The notes under the pieces are model-generated. The model searched no databases. It was not told the DNA's origin and was given only the letters and a program-made list of their open reading frames with translations. From Chryseobacterium candidae (lineage in GTDB: Bacteria > Bacteroidota > Bacteroidia > Flavobacteriales > Weeksellaceae), in the NCBI RefSeq assembly GCF_004916905.1, contig NZ_SDLV01000031.1:219886-283885 (forward strand): a DNA stretch of 64,000 bases. Reading direction: 5' to 3'. The first letter of the stretch is position 1; each line of letters starts with the position of its first letter. The translations under genes and the position numbers were made by a program. This document shows, piece by piece, positions 1-9,275 of this stretch.

Positions 1-4
1 CATA

Positions 5-619
5 TTAGTATGAATTTTTGGTTTGATTGGAAATTTCTTCATTATCAAGGATGCGCCAGTTTTTAAGGATCACTCCATGCGGGTTATTGGGACTTCGGAT
101 AATATCCTCAAAGAAACCTTCGGTGATGAGCTTTCGAGTAATGACGGATGATTTTCTTGTGATCATCTGTTTCCCGAAAAAGGCGAATTTCTTTTGTTCC
201 ATATCAAGCTTAACCGAATCGGTATGAATGCTTACCATCGAACTTGAAGCAATGATCTGGTTATAAAAGCCTTTTTCCCTAAGGTTGGTGTATTCTTTCT
301 TTCCGCTGTCATCGATCAGGTACAATGATTTCTGAATATTATCCTTGATATAGGTATCGTCAGGAGCCAATGTGAAAAATAACCGGTGGAACAGTTCAAT
401 CTGAGCTTTATATTCAACGGGCCTGTTAAGTAAAACATCGGTTTGCTTTGCCAAAACCGGGACACCGTTATCCAGGATGTAAATGGATTTCCTGGAATCT
501 TCAATCATTTTATAAGCGAAGAAAAATCCTGCAATGACAATAAAAACGGCAAAGGCAATGGCAGAAAGTGAAACCACCTTATTCACCTTGATTCTTTGTT
601 CTATATTTTTGATAAGCAT
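5..619 (-). CDS. traK: TraK-like conjugation protein (VirB8-like)
   Basis: This 204-residue protein resembles TraK of Bacteroidetes conjugative transposons, a bitopic inner-membrane part of the mating channel comparable to VirB8. It has a short cytoplasmic N-terminus, one membrane helix at about residues 19-38, and a periplasmic domain. Near its middle is the FHRLFF motif, and near its end NNPHG, both of which recur in the second TraK-like protein at 54438-55124. I chose the ATG at 619 because it gives the usual MLIKNIEQRIK-type start; an upstream ATG at 688 would overlap traJ by about 59 bases. It is the last tra gene visible here, 10 bases after traJ, and the operon evidently continues beyond the left edge. 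Confidence 0.9.
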   Translation of the reverse strand: MLIKNIEQRIKVNKVVSLSAIAFAVFIVIAGFFFAYKMIEDSRKSIYILDNGVPVLAKQTDVLLNRPVEYKAQIELFHRLFFTLAPDDTYIKDNIQKSLYLIDDSGKKEYTNLREKGFYNQIIASSSMVSIHTDSVKLDMEQKKFAFFGKQMITRKSSVITRKLITEGFFEDIIRSPNNPHGVILKNWRILDNEEISNQTKNSY

Positions 620-629
620 TTTTAATTTA

Positions 630-1964
630 TTATTTATTATTGCTACTACTGTTATGACCATCGCTGCTATTACGGTTACTGTTCCCACTGCAATTGTTAA
701 TACTATTATTACCAGTACTTCTATTATTGTTCATTGCACTGCTCACCCTACCGGATGCAGAACCGGATTTCGCAGATTTTGCAGCTGTTGCAGCCACAGA
801 AGCACCTCCGGTTTTAACAGCCAGAACCGCAGTTTTAGCGCTGCCAGCCATTTTGCCTATGGCACTTTTCATTTTGGTCATGGCTCCGGCTCCTCCTGCT
901 GATACAATGGTATCTGCAATGGTAGGGGTCATCAGAACCCCGATTCCGGTAACGATATAAGCTACGCACGTAAAAAGTTGGTTATAAATCATTCCCGAAT
1001 TAGTTACATAGACCAGTAAGGCATCTAAATTGGTCACCGTTCCGTTTGTTAAAAGGGTGTCATATCTTTCTATTTCCATCATATAGCCGGAAGCGATAAG
1101 CTGCTGGCCAATGTTGATGATGGTATACGCCACAAAAGTGTAGAGATTGATATTGATGAATTTGGAAACCCAGTTGTAGAAGGAACTTTCAAATCCCGGA
1201 ACAAGAGCCATACCCACCGCAATCGGCCCTAATATAATAAGGATGTACGCCCAGATCTTCTGAATAAAGAAAATCAGGTAGACACAAATTCTCAGAATGG
1301 AAAGGCAGATAAACTCAATCACTTCAGCCACCAATTTTTGCATCTGGAACTGCATCCTGATCTGCCATTCCTTGATGGGCTGTATAAGTTTATCTAAGCC
1401 CTCACTGATATCAAACCACGAATCATCGGCATCCTGTCCGGTATTCTCAATAACTTCCTGCTTGGCATCTTCATCTGCTTTCAGCTTGATGATGGCATCG
1501 AGCAATTGCTGTTGTTTTTTGAAGCGCTGCACCCGAAGATCATTAACCTCAGATTCTATATCACTGAAAATACTGATTCCCGGCTCTGCGATAGCTTCAA
1601 AGGGAGCCTGTATCAGATTGACAAATCCCGTCCAGTAGATCAGGGTGAACCCGATCAGGATAGGCTTCAGCATCGGGGTAATCTCCCATTCCCGGTCTCC
1701 GGCAGCCATTTGCCATCCCATATACCCGAGGTACATCAAAGCCCCCAATCCGCCAATGGCCTTTCCAACCAATGCCGTATCGTTAGCATTATCCTGAACA
1801 CTGGTATCCAGCTTGGTAAAGACCTCCATGAACCATTTCTCAAAAGCTCCGTCGCCTTTCAGGAACTGGAGTAAATTGCTGTAATCGCCATCGGTCTGGG
1901 CAAAGCCCATCACCGGCAATAAAAGAGCCAGAAGGCAACAGCATAGGGTTACTGCTTTATTCAT
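630..1964 (-). CDS. traJ: TraJ conjugation membrane protein (VirB6-like)
   Basis: A 444-residue polytopic membrane protein with a cleavable signal peptide ending near FAQ (about residue 22). Several hydrophobic segments lie between residues about 55 and 350, around a charged, EDA/KQ-rich periplasmic-looking stretch. The layout fits TraJ of Bacteroidetes conjugative transposons, the counterpart of the inner-membrane channel protein VirB6. The last 45 or so residues are low-complexity and rich in Asn and Ser. It follows the 1966-2799 gene with one base between stop and start, so the two are likely translationally coupled. Confidence 0.9.
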   Translation of the reverse strand: MNKAVTLCCCLLALLLPVMGFAQTDGDYSNLLQFLKGDGAFEKWFMEVFTKLDTSVQDNANDTALVGKAIGGLGALMYLGYMGWQMAAGDREWEITPMLKPILIGFTLIYWTGFVNLIQAPFEAIAEPGISIFSDIESEVNDLRVQRFKKQQQLLDAIIKLKADEDAKQEVIENTGQDADDSWFDISEGLDKLIQPIKEWQIRMQFQMQKLVAEVIEFICLSILRICVYLIFFIQKIWAYILIILGPIAVGMALVPGFESSFYNWVSKFININLYTFVAYTIINIGQQLIASGYMMEIERYDTLLTNGTVTNLDALLVYVTNSGMIYNQLFTCVAYIVTGIGVLMTPTIADTIVSAGGAGAMTKMKSAIGKMAGSAKTAVLAVKTGGASVAATAAKSAKSGSASGRVSSAMNNNRSTGNNSINNCSGNSNRNSSDGHNSSSNNK

Positions 1965-1965
1965 T

Positions 1966-2799
1966 TTAATATCGGTGTTTGTATTGATTCATAATATTTT
2001 GAACGACCTGTCCGTCCGACAACGGACTCCAGGCTGTAGGCAAAGCATAAGGAGAATGATTTTTCAGGATATTTTTATAATCCAGAAGAAGGGTCGTCTT
2101 GTTATTATGCTTCCTTAATTCCTGAACAAATTTTCTCCAACGAAGGAGGGTTTCGTGATACATCAGGAAGCGCTTTCCTCTCGGCATATCCATAGACCGG
2201 GACATCGCATATTTTTCCTTGATCATATCCAGCTCCTGTTGAAGCCTTTTTAATGTTCCTATACTATTAAGCGTTTCATAACTTTGCTGGTCTTTCAGCC
2301 TCCATTCCATAAAATTCTGCGGGATATCAGGAAATTCAGTAATAGGCTTTAACATTCGTTTGTAATACAAAAGCCAAAGTGGATCAGCATCTATGGTAGC
2401 GGAAGTCCAATGGGCAAAATCCTGGACACTCCTTTTATAAATGGTATCGGAAGCTGCTTTTATTTTTTTGGCTTCTTCTTCTTCTTCGTATTTCACTTCT
2501 GCAAATCGCTGGTTCTGTACTCCCGTAGGTTTTAAGGGCCTAATGTCGTCTCCGTCCTTATAATCCCTGTTGATCTTGGGAGCCCACATCCCCCATACCG
2601 TGGCATAGGCAAAATTGGTCTGAACTCCCAGGAAATATTTAGGATACGGTCGCCAGTCTCCCCAGCTTTCAAAAACCATTCGCTTATGCTGAGCGACAAT
2701 GGCAGGGTCATTGAGGCGTTTTACACTCAGTTGTGCGGAAACGACAGCAGCTACAAGCAGTAATTGCAGCCTGATTAATTTTATAAATAAATTTTCCAT
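1966..2799 (-). CDS. Conjugation-region protein of unknown role, first of four with a shared C-terminal tail
   Basis: A 277-residue protein with an N-terminal hydrophobic signal segment (about residues 5-23). It is rich in aromatic and charged residues and has an acidic EEEEE run near residue 105. It sits where Bacteroidetes elements carry poorly characterised traI-region proteins, immediately before traJ. Its last residues (VVQNIMNQYKHRY) resemble the ends of the next three genes upstream, which suggests a common C-terminal docking or assembly element. The biochemical function is unknown. An exported location follows from the N-terminus only. Confidence 0.75.
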   Translation of the reverse strand: MENLFIKLIRLQLLLVAAVVSAQLSVKRLNDPAIVAQHKRMVFESWGDWRPYPKYFLGVQTNFAYATVWGMWAPKINRDYKDGDDIRPLKPTGVQNQRFAEVKYEEEEEAKKIKAASDTIYKRSVQDFAHWTSATIDADPLWLLYYKRMLKPITEFPDIPQNFMEWRLKDQQSYETLNSIGTLKRLQQELDMIKEKYAMSRSMDMPRGKRFLMYHETLLRWRKFVQELRKHNNKTTLLLDYKNILKNHSPYALPTAWSPLSDGQVVQNIMNQYKHRY

Positions 2800-2803
2800 T
2801 GTT

Positions 2804-3472
2804 TTAGTTAAAAATGTATTTGTGTTTCTGAATAATGTCTCCCACTATGGCTCTGTCGATATTGATATAATTCCTAAGGACAGGGACCTGATAGAGGTAA
2901 GGGATCTTTTTGGCGTTCTGTAGCCGTAAAATGATATAGAGAATATTACCGTTGATATTTCTGACCCTTGTCAGGACCTTTTCAATAAGCATCTCCCGAT
3001 CCATTGCATCCATGAGAAAATCTTTGTTTTCGTTCAGGATATCCTGCGTGACCTCCTGTTGGAGCTTTATGGCCTGCTGTCCTATGGCTGCATAATACTT
3101 TGAAATCAGCACGGCATATTCCGGATGCTGCATGGACAAATCCAGCATGGTTTTGGAGTTGCTTACGATTTTTCCTAAATACTGATAGAGATAGATGAGC
3201 TTTTTACTTTGGGTAAGGGCTGAATTGACATTTTTAAGCTGCTGGTAGATATATTCCTGAATGGCAATCACCTGGGCCGTTTTATTTTTAATCTCATTAT
3301 ATAATTCATTTTGCTTTTCATAAGAGTCTAAAAAAGCCTGCTCACTCCCTAATCGAACGCCATGATTGACCGTAATCTGGGACAGCAATTTATCATTGAT
3401 CACAATCTGCTGGCTTTTTACGCAAATCGTAAAAAGCTGTACAATTCCGAGGGTTAGTATTTTTTTGTTCAT
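2804..3472 (-). CDS. Small exported conjugation protein, traI-region family
   Basis: About 222 residues when started at the ATG at 3472, which gives a clean signal peptide (MNKKILTLGIVQLF...) preceded by AAGGAT; a longer reading from 3517 puts a charged extension in front of it. The mature part is predicted to be helical, with heptad-like spacing in residues about 40-150, as expected for a periplasmic coiled protein. The C-terminus (IDRAIVGDIIQKHK) matches the tail motif of its neighbours. I do not recognise a catalytic motif. A structural role in the secretion channel, comparable to VirB5-type minor components, is only a guess. Confidence 0.75.
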   Translation of the reverse strand: MNKKILTLGIVQLFTICVKSQQIVINDKLLSQITVNHGVRLGSEQAFLDSYEKQNELYNEIKNKTAQVIAIQEYIYQQLKNVNSALTQSKKLIYLYQYLGKIVSNSKTMLDLSMQHPEYAVLISKYYAAIGQQAIKLQQEVTQDILNENKDFLMDAMDREMLIEKVLTRVRNINGNILYIILRLQNAKKIPYLYQVPVLRNYINIDRAIVGDIIQKHKYIFN

Positions 3473-3519
3473 ATCCTTATTTTTTTCATTATGGTATTTG
3501 CTAATCTTCGATTTCATTC

Positions 3520-4242
3520 TTAAAAGGATTTAATGTTCTTCATAATGTTTTCTACCACTTGTTTATCCCTGTTGACATAATATTGGAAAGCTCTTTTATT
3601 GCGCAGTACTTTAGCTTTAATATCCCGTATTTTTAAAAGCATATGGGTTGAGTTCCTGCTCAGGGTTTTGACTTCACCCAGCGCATAGTCCAATAAAATC
3701 TTGCGTTCCGCTTTTTCCATTTGATTGATTGCTCCGTAAGAGAGGATAATACCGGTGATCAGGCGTGTTACCATCTGTAAATCATCCACATACTGTACTG
3801 CGGAAGGCAGGACTGCTGCAATGGAATAAGGTGCGGTACTGATTTCGTCAATAATGGCCACCTGGTTTTGAGTGATCTTATTGATTTCTCGGCTCATCGC
3901 TACTCCTGTTGGAATCGCCTGCAAGGCAAATGAAACAATCCTAAGTCTGTCCTGTATTTTAACCACCTTATCCTTGAAGCTGTTCCATTCGTTTTTATTG
4001 ACCGTTTCAATTCCGGCATTCAGCGTCTGGTTTTGCCGCATCTCCTTTTGCCTGTCATGCTCTTTCATCGTGGCACTAATTTCCAGGTCCATCATTGGAA
4101 AGGAAACATTTTCTTTTTGCCAGGCGGGCGTGGAGCCGCCTCCGGAAGAAGTGATTACGATATAAGCCATCGGAATGAATACGCTTAAAAAAAAATTCTT
4201 TTTGCCTCCATTAGGTCGGCGAATCTCGTTACTCGATTTCAT
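3520..4242 (-). CDS. Small membrane-anchored conjugation protein, traI-region family
   Basis: A 240-residue protein with a polar N-terminus, one hydrophobic segment at about residues 16-33 ending in a GGGS stretch, then a long helical region with a second hydrophobic patch at about 155-175. The tail (DKQVVENIMKNIKSF) again matches the neighbouring genes. It resembles the 44504-45082 protein of the second system in overall pattern: an invariant-looking helical core and similar length. It lies 10 bases from the 4253-4912 gene, in the tra operon. Function unknown. Confidence 0.75.
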   Translation of the reverse strand: MKSSNEIRRPNGGKKNFFLSVFIPMAYIVITSSGGGSTPAWQKENVSFPMMDLEISATMKEHDRQKEMRQNQTLNAGIETVNKNEWNSFKDKVVKIQDRLRIVSFALQAIPTGVAMSREINKITQNQVAIIDEISTAPYSIAAVLPSAVQYVDDLQMVTRLITGIILSYGAINQMEKAERKILLDYALGEVKTLSRNSTHMLLKIRDIKAKVLRNKRAFQYYVNRDKQVVENIMKNIKSF

Positions 4243-4252
4243 CTTAAAAAAA

Positions 4253-4912
4253 TTAAAAATTCCGTTTGTACCGATTCATAATGTCTTCAACAATGGCCTT
4301 ATCCGTGTTGATATAGCCCGCAAAGGGATTAATGGAGTTCCAGAATCCCAGTCTGTTGGCTTTTTCCAATCGCAGCTTGATAGCCAACAGCCACAGCTTT
4401 AGATTTTTTACGTTTCCCGAGATGTTATGCAGTATCTTATAGCGGTCTCCTGCCGTAGCGAGGTTCAGTTCTCCTGAAGCCAGGATGTCTGATACATCCG
4501 TTACGATTTTCAGGCTCTGCTCATAGGTTTTTTGCGAGGCTTTAACCCCGAAAATGGCATATTGGGGATGGGCGGAAGCCAACTGAACGACATCAGAAGA
4601 ATACCCATAGCATTTATTGAGCTCCGTATAAATTTCCTTGACCTGAATCCCGTTTTGCAGGGTTCCGGAAACTTCTTTTAAACCTTTGAGTATTTTATTC
4701 TGAATATCGTTGGCCGCTACCATCTGGGTTCCTACCCAGGTTTGGGCATCTTTCAGCTTGGAAGTTTCATCTATAACTTCATTCTGCTTTGCTTTCAGGT
4801 TTTCTGAATACAGGATCATCGCTGCTGTTACAGTAGGGTCTATGTAGGTATTTTGGGCATATAATAAACTTCCAAATCCTAAAAATAGTAAGCTAAACGT
4901 TTTCATATTCAT
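4253..4912 (-). CDS. Small exported conjugation protein, traI-region family
   Basis: A 219-residue protein with a typical Bacteroidetes signal peptide (MKTFSLLFLGFGSLLYAQ) and a helical mature domain. The tail NTDKAIVEDIMNRYKRNF is the best version of the motif shared with the three genes downstream. Its start overlaps the 3' end of traG by about 20 bases, so translation is probably coupled to traG. The most likely role is a periplasmic or cell-surface part of the conjugation channel, inferred from export and position. No enzyme motif is visible. Confidence 0.75.
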   Translation of the reverse strand: MNMKTFSLLFLGFGSLLYAQNTYIDPTVTAAMILYSENLKAKQNEVIDETSKLKDAQTWVGTQMVAANDIQNKILKGLKEVSGTLQNGIQVKEIYTELNKCYGYSSDVVQLASAHPQYAIFGVKASQKTYEQSLKIVTDVSDILASGELNLATAGDRYKILHNISGNVKNLKLWLLAIKLRLEKANRLGFWNSINPFAGYINTDKAIVEDIMNRYKRNF

Positions 4913-7900
4913 GCAGTTGTTTATTGATTAATTCCGAAAGGCTGATGTTATGATCTTCCAATTCCTGGGAGATGATTTTGAAAATATTTTTACCAAGGTT
5001 CACCTTCCGGTTCTTTAGTCCGTGGTAGAATGCAAGGACTTTTGAGTCCAAAGGCTTTTGATAGAGGTTTACTAAGGAAACCATACTTCCCATATCATCC
5101 CCGAAGCTTTTCACCTGTTCTACAAAAATTTCTAAGGCTTTATCATAATTTCCGTACTGCCCAACGTAGTATTCAACTGCCGACTTTTCGGGTTTTTCCG
5201 TGGTGTAGGTCAGATATTGCTCGAGGGCCACTTCGTTGCCATACACCTCTCCCCTGGATCCCCGTTTGAGATAAAATTCCCTGAACCGGCTTCGCCCGAA
5301 CTTATTATTTAAGTTGTTGATCGTGAAGATTTTGTTCTGTTCTACTTTATTTAGGGAAAGCAGAGCCGCTATGCGGTCAAAATTATCCTTGAATTTGGTC
5401 TGATCAAGAAGAATAAACGTGTCGGAATTATTGATGATGCTGTCTTTTACGACGGCATTCCCGATAATATCGTCCAGTTCTTGGGTAACTACCACCGCTT
5501 CCCCCCAGAATTTCCTTACGGTTTTATACAAATACAAAATGTATCCTCCCATCAGCTTACTGGCGATAGCTTTCCATGCTTCTTCGATGATCAGGGCTTT
5601 GCGACGGTCTTTTCTCAGTCTCATCTTCTGAATAAAAGTGTCCATAATGATGAGTGTTACGATGGGGAAAAGTTTTGGGTTCTCCTTCACGTTATCAATT
5701 TCGAATACGATCAAAGGCTCATTAAAGAGACTATTGTCTCCTTCATTATTTAGGGTCGTTCCGTAACGTCCGCCTTTGTAAAAATCCCTTAATACAAATA
5801 GAAATGTTCTTAGGTTAAACTCCGTTTCTCTAATTTTATGCTTTTTATTATTCAGGTAAAGAGGAAGAAATTTTTCGCAATATTCATAGAACCCATTGAA
5901 GGAAAGTTCTTTTATAACAAGTTTTTCTTCCAGCTCCTTGATTTTTTTGATCAGAGCTTTCCTAAAGGATTCATCCCAGTCTCCAGCGTTTTTGGGCTGC
6001 TGTATGATTTCATTAGCCTGAATAAGAATCAGCTGGGTTTCGTTATAAGCTCTACGTTTTTCCTCATCACTCAGGGTTTCATAAGCTTCATAGATTGTAT
6101 AAAATTTCTCGCTGTCATAATCGGGGTTATTCAGATTTTTATCGGGGTGGTATTCAATAGCCAGTTTTCTAAAGGCTTCTTTCACTTCATCAAAACCAGC
6201 ATCAAAGGCAATTCCCAGAATATAATAATAGGTATGTTGTCCCCTGGACTGCTCTTCGTATACTGCGTAAACATCTTCTTCATGAATATTATATTTGCTT
6301 AAATAGAGAATGAGTTCTTCCGAGGTTTTATTTTTGTACCACTTCGTTCCCGAATTAAAGTACTGGTGGTAATACGACATCAGGACATTATCTAATATGG
6401 ATTTCTGTGCGGAGGACATCGTAGCATCAGCTCCCTGCCAGATCAAAAAGATCAGGTTAGTTAAAAACTCTATTTTTTCAATATTGAATTCTTTTTGGTC
6501 CATCAGGAAAGGATTCATCGTAATGGGTTTGTCCTCCGTATACTGGATATATCTTCCGCCTTTATACTGACAGGTTCCCGAGTAGGAATCTCCGGTATCC
6601 ACGATCACGACATCATAATTATATGTAAGGTATTGCTCCACGATATTATTCATTAAAAAGCTCTTACCTGAACCGCTGGGTCCCAGCACAAACTTGTTAC
6701 GGTTATTGATTCTTCCGGTTTTCATCGGTAAATCCGAGGGATCAACTTTTAGGGGAACGCCCTGTCGGTCGGTAAATCTGAGGTAGAAGCCACTTTCTTC
6801 ATTCATGGGGTAGCTTTCTTTAAAAAAAAAACAAAGCGCCGCTTCGCTTGTCGTCATAAACAGATCATACTCCCTAAGTTCCGTAGCATTGCCCGGTAGG
6901 GCTGCCCGGAAAAGCTCCAGCTGGTTATAGGCATTTCTGGAGACAATAATCCCTTTGGTAAACAGCTTATTTTCAATCAGGGACTGTGTCCCTTCCATTT
7001 CTTCCAAAGTGTTTGTTGAAAACAGAATAGAAAAATGGGCATTAACAATAAGCTGGCCGTCTATGGCAATATGATGTAACAGGCTCTGGATTTCTTCGGC
7101 AATAATGGCATTGGATGGAGAGTTATTTGCCGCTCCTTCGTGCTTTTTCCTTTTTTTGTCCAGTTCCCTTTGCTGCTGTGCCTGATGTGGAATGGTAATG
7201 ACCTGATTATAGATAATGGTTTCGTAATCTTCCAGTTCATTGATGAAGGTAAAATTATCCACTGCCATTTCTGCGGCAGCTCCGTTTCCTCCCAGTATGG
7301 AATAAGGTTCTATTTCAGAGGGCAGATCAATATTTTCCACATCGACGTAAGAGATGTTTTTAACGAACCGGTTGCCTATTTGCAAATATTCATTGGTACT
7401 TTTAAGATTGTCAAAAGACGGGGTACCCGAAAATTGCATGGATAAAACTCCGGAAATATAATACTCAAAATCTTTCTCAAATAGAAATTCCGGTTCACAA
7501 TCGTTTTGTTTTAAAAGCATACACACCTTCTGGCATTTATCCCGAAGCTCTTTATACCTCTTTTCAGAAAATCCGTAATGCTTATTGTTCTTTTTCAGCT
7601 TATCATCAATAATATCCGTAAACAGCAACATCGTTTCAATGGTTTTAAAAAGCCTCCCGTCAAAATGCTCGGAATATTTCTGCTGGAGGAACTCTTTAGA
7701 AGGCTCGGCTGAATATTTCTTTTTTGAGAAAATATCAAGCTTCTGAACAATTCTCCCCTCCCCGATGATGGTTACCACCTGGTTCAAGACCGTATGGAAA
7801 TGAAGGTAATAATCCGGATCTGCCGAATATTGTTCCACCATATTCCTGATTTTAATGCCAATGATGGGGTTTCCGTACTGCCCGAAAAGAACATCAAAAT

Positions 7901-7973
7901 CCCAATGGTGATCTTTTCCATAATCATACCCGATGAAAGGAATATTAAATGCCTGTTTTTTTGTTGTTGCCAT
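4893..7973 (-). CDS. traG: TraG conjugation ATPase (VirB4-like) with inserted J domain
   Basis: A 1026-residue ATPase that powers the conjugation channel, of the VirB4/TraG type. Walker A (GPSGSGKS) is at residues 431-438 and Walker B (LIIEEAW) has its acidic pair at 797-798. Between them is a segment absent from the 785-residue homologue at 48260-50617. That segment contains a convincing DnaJ J domain at about 582-645 with the HPD tripeptide at 609-611, followed by a charged helix. A second, shorter charged insertion lies near residues 270-300. I chose the ATG at 7973 (MATTKKQAF) because it gives the family N-terminus; it overlaps the end of traF by 29 bases. The J domain suggests a possible chaperone (DnaK) link, which is inference. 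Confidence 0.93.
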   Translation of the reverse strand: MATTKKQAFNIPFIGYDYGKDHHWDFDVLFGQYGNPIIGIKIRNMVEQYSADPDYYLHFHTVLNQVVTIIGEGRIVQKLDIFSKKKYSAEPSKEFLQQKYSEHFDGRLFKTIETMLLFTDIIDDKLKKNNKHYGFSEKRYKELRDKCQKVCMLLKQNDCEPEFLFEKDFEYYISGVLSMQFSGTPSFDNLKSTNEYLQIGNRFVKNISYVDVENIDLPSEIEPYSILGGNGAAAEMAVDNFTFINELEDYETIIYNQVITIPHQAQQQRELDKKRKKHEGAANNSPSNAIIAEEIQSLLHHIAIDGQLIVNAHFSILFSTNTLEEMEGTQSLIENKLFTKGIIVSRNAYNQLELFRAALPGNATELREYDLFMTTSEAALCFFFKESYPMNEESGFYLRFTDRQGVPLKVDPSDLPMKTGRINNRNKFVLGPSGSGKSFLMNNIVEQYLTYNYDVVIVDTGDSYSGTCQYKGGRYIQYTEDKPITMNPFLMDQKEFNIEKIEFLTNLIFLIWQGADATMSSAQKSILDNVLMSYYHQYFNSGTKWYKNKTSEELILYLSKYNIHEEDVYAVYEEQSRGQHTYYYILGIAFDAGFDEVKEAFRKLAIEYHPDKNLNNPDYDSEKFYTIYEAYETLSDEEKRRAYNETQLILIQANEIIQQPKNAGDWDESFRKALIKKIKELEEKLVIKELSFNGFYEYCEKFLPLYLNNKKHKIRETEFNLRTFLFVLRDFYKGGRYGTTLNNEGDNSLFNEPLIVFEIDNVKENPKLFPIVTLIIMDTFIQKMRLRKDRRKALIIEEAWKAIASKLMGGYILYLYKTVRKFWGEAVVVTQELDDIIGNAVVKDSIINNSDTFILLDQTKFKDNFDRIAALLSLNKVEQNKIFTINNLNNKFGRSRFREFYLKRGSRGEVYGNEVALEQYLTYTTEKPEKSAVEYYVGQYGNYDKALEIFVEQVKSFGDDMGSMVSLVNLYQKPLDSKVLAFYHGLKNRKVNLGKNIFKIISQELEDHNISLSELINKQLHEYENV

Positions 7974-8259
7974 GCTGCAAAAATTTTTTATTGTCCAACC
8001 TTTTAGGAAATATGAAAATCTGATCGAAGTTTTTAGTCTTATCATAAAGGCCAAGGGTATCCTGTCTTTTGAAAATGAGGTAAACACCGCCTCCGGTGGC
8101 TACAAGGCCCAGTAAGGAACCCAGTAATCCGAACCTGGATAATATGAGTGCGGCTACGACTCCGGCTCCGATAACACCCACCGCATAGAAAATGTATTTT
8201 CCTTTGAGTCCGAAGAATACAAGGGGCTTTTTGAGCCCCTTGTAGAGGTAGAATCCCAT
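7945..8259 (-). CDS. traF: TraF small membrane protein (DUF4133, VirB3-like)
   Basis: A 104-residue protein with two adjacent membrane helices at about residues 22-65, preceded by a short KGLKKPLVFFGLKG segment characteristic of DUF4133/TraF. It is the likely VirB3 counterpart that recruits the VirB4-type ATPase to the membrane, which fits its position directly before traG and the overlap with it. The stop of traE is three bases upstream. Confidence 0.88.
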   Translation of the reverse strand: MGFYLYKGLKKPLVFFGLKGKYIFYAVGVIGAGVVAALILSRFGLLGSLLGLVATGGGVYLIFKRQDTLGLYDKTKNFDQIFIFPKRLDNKKFLQHGNNKKTGI

Positions 8260-8262
8260 AGC

Positions 8263-8583
8263 TTACGCAAAGAATGAGGTGACGAATTCCGGAACGACAA
8301 TCAGAAAGATCATGGCTCCGCCATACCCCAGGATTTCTTTGTTAACATCCTGATCTCCATTAGTCCATTTGTTATACACTCTAAGACCTCCGATAAAGCC
8401 GACCAATCCGCCCACGGCTTTCAGAATCAGCTTGATGGGGTCCCAATAGTCCTTAATGTCATTGGCTGCATTGGAGATGGCTGTTGCTCCGCCCTGGGCA
8501 AATACGGGAGCGACAGCAAGAAGAATCATACATGCAGTCAATATCTTTTTTACTGCTGCATGGCGTTTTAAATTGTTGTTCAT
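8263..8583 (-). CDS. traE: TraE small membrane protein (DUF4134, VirB2-like)
   Basis: A 106-residue protein with a signal peptide (cleavage near VFAQGG) and two hydrophobic helices in the mature part, a small-pilin-like layout. The DUF4134 features are visible: DIKDYWDPIKLILKAVGG, then a GGLRVYNKW motif. This family is the Bacteroidetes counterpart of VirB2 pilin. The second system has its own version at 56398-56694. It starts the tightly packed traE-traF-traG group. Confidence 0.88.
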   Translation of the reverse strand: MNNNLKRHAAVKKILTACMILLAVAPVFAQGGATAISNAANDIKDYWDPIKLILKAVGGLVGFIGGLRVYNKWTNGDQDVNKEILGYGGAMIFLIVVPEFVTSFFA

Positions 8584-8700
8584 AATGATTAATTATTGGT
8601 TTAGAATTAGATTTTTGTGTTTAGGAATTGGCATAAGGGGTATGCTATCCGTATCTGTTGACAGGATGATATTGGGTCAATTTGAAGTGTTCCTTACTGC

Positions 8701-9237
8701 TTAAATGACGGAGTGGTAGACCTTTTGGCCACCGTAATTAGCCACGAGCTGCACGGTGGTTTCCGATAAATTCAAAAGCTCTTTCCAATGGGACTTTTTG
8801 GGCTCAGCCTTTTCCCTTTTAGGATATTCTTCTGCTTTGACAGGCATATCCTGAGGTTGGTTTGTGTTATCGGATGGGCTCTTTTCTGCTGGTGCTGATT
8901 TGGTATCGTTCACCGGTGCAGTCATATAGTCAATATCCTGCTCAGCTTCAAATCGCTTTCTCATCTCTTCTAAATCCGGCTGCTGGTTGGTAGAAGATAG
9001 TTTTTGGAAATCAAGTTCTTTTTTCAAAAAGGATTTGGGGGTACTGACGTTTTCAACATCTTCAATTCCAATCCGGCTTGGAGGTTCTGCATCAGTTTGT
9101 GCAAAACCACCCAGTGAAAATTCTTCGGTCAGATCGACGTGAGTAATCTTTTCTTTTTTTAAAAAAAGGTCGTACAGGATATTTCCGGCATAATACAGGA
9201 AATAAGCTGCTAAAAGGATGAGTGAATACTTTATCAT
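8701..9237 (-). CDS. Membrane-anchored, low-complexity tra-region protein
   Basis: A 178-residue protein with one N-terminal membrane helix (about residues 2-20) and a long, polar, Pro/Glu/Lys-rich cytoplasmic-type region that looks disordered, ending in a more ordered 35-residue segment. Proteins of this kind sit between traA and traE in flavobacterial conjugative transposons, but I cannot name a domain. It may be a scaffold linking the ParA-like ATPase to the channel, which is a guess from position. Confidence 0.7.
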   Translation of the reverse strand: MIKYSLILLAAYFLYYAGNILYDLFLKKEKITHVDLTEEFSLGGFAQTDAEPPSRIGIEDVENVSTPKSFLKKELDFQKLSSTNQQPDLEEMRKRFEAEQDIDYMTAPVNDTKSAPAEKSPSDNTNQPQDMPVKAEEYPKREKAEPKKSHWKELLNLSETTVQLVANYGGQKVYHSVI

Positions 9238-9275
9238 ATTTCATTTTTTATTTTGTTTTTCTTTAGGAATCTGCT

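Noticed and set aside
694..960. Plus-strand readings over traJ and traK
   Set aside because: Shadows of the minus-strand genes; the Ala/Pro-rich and Thr-rich composition comes from the opposite strand's Gly/Asn codons.
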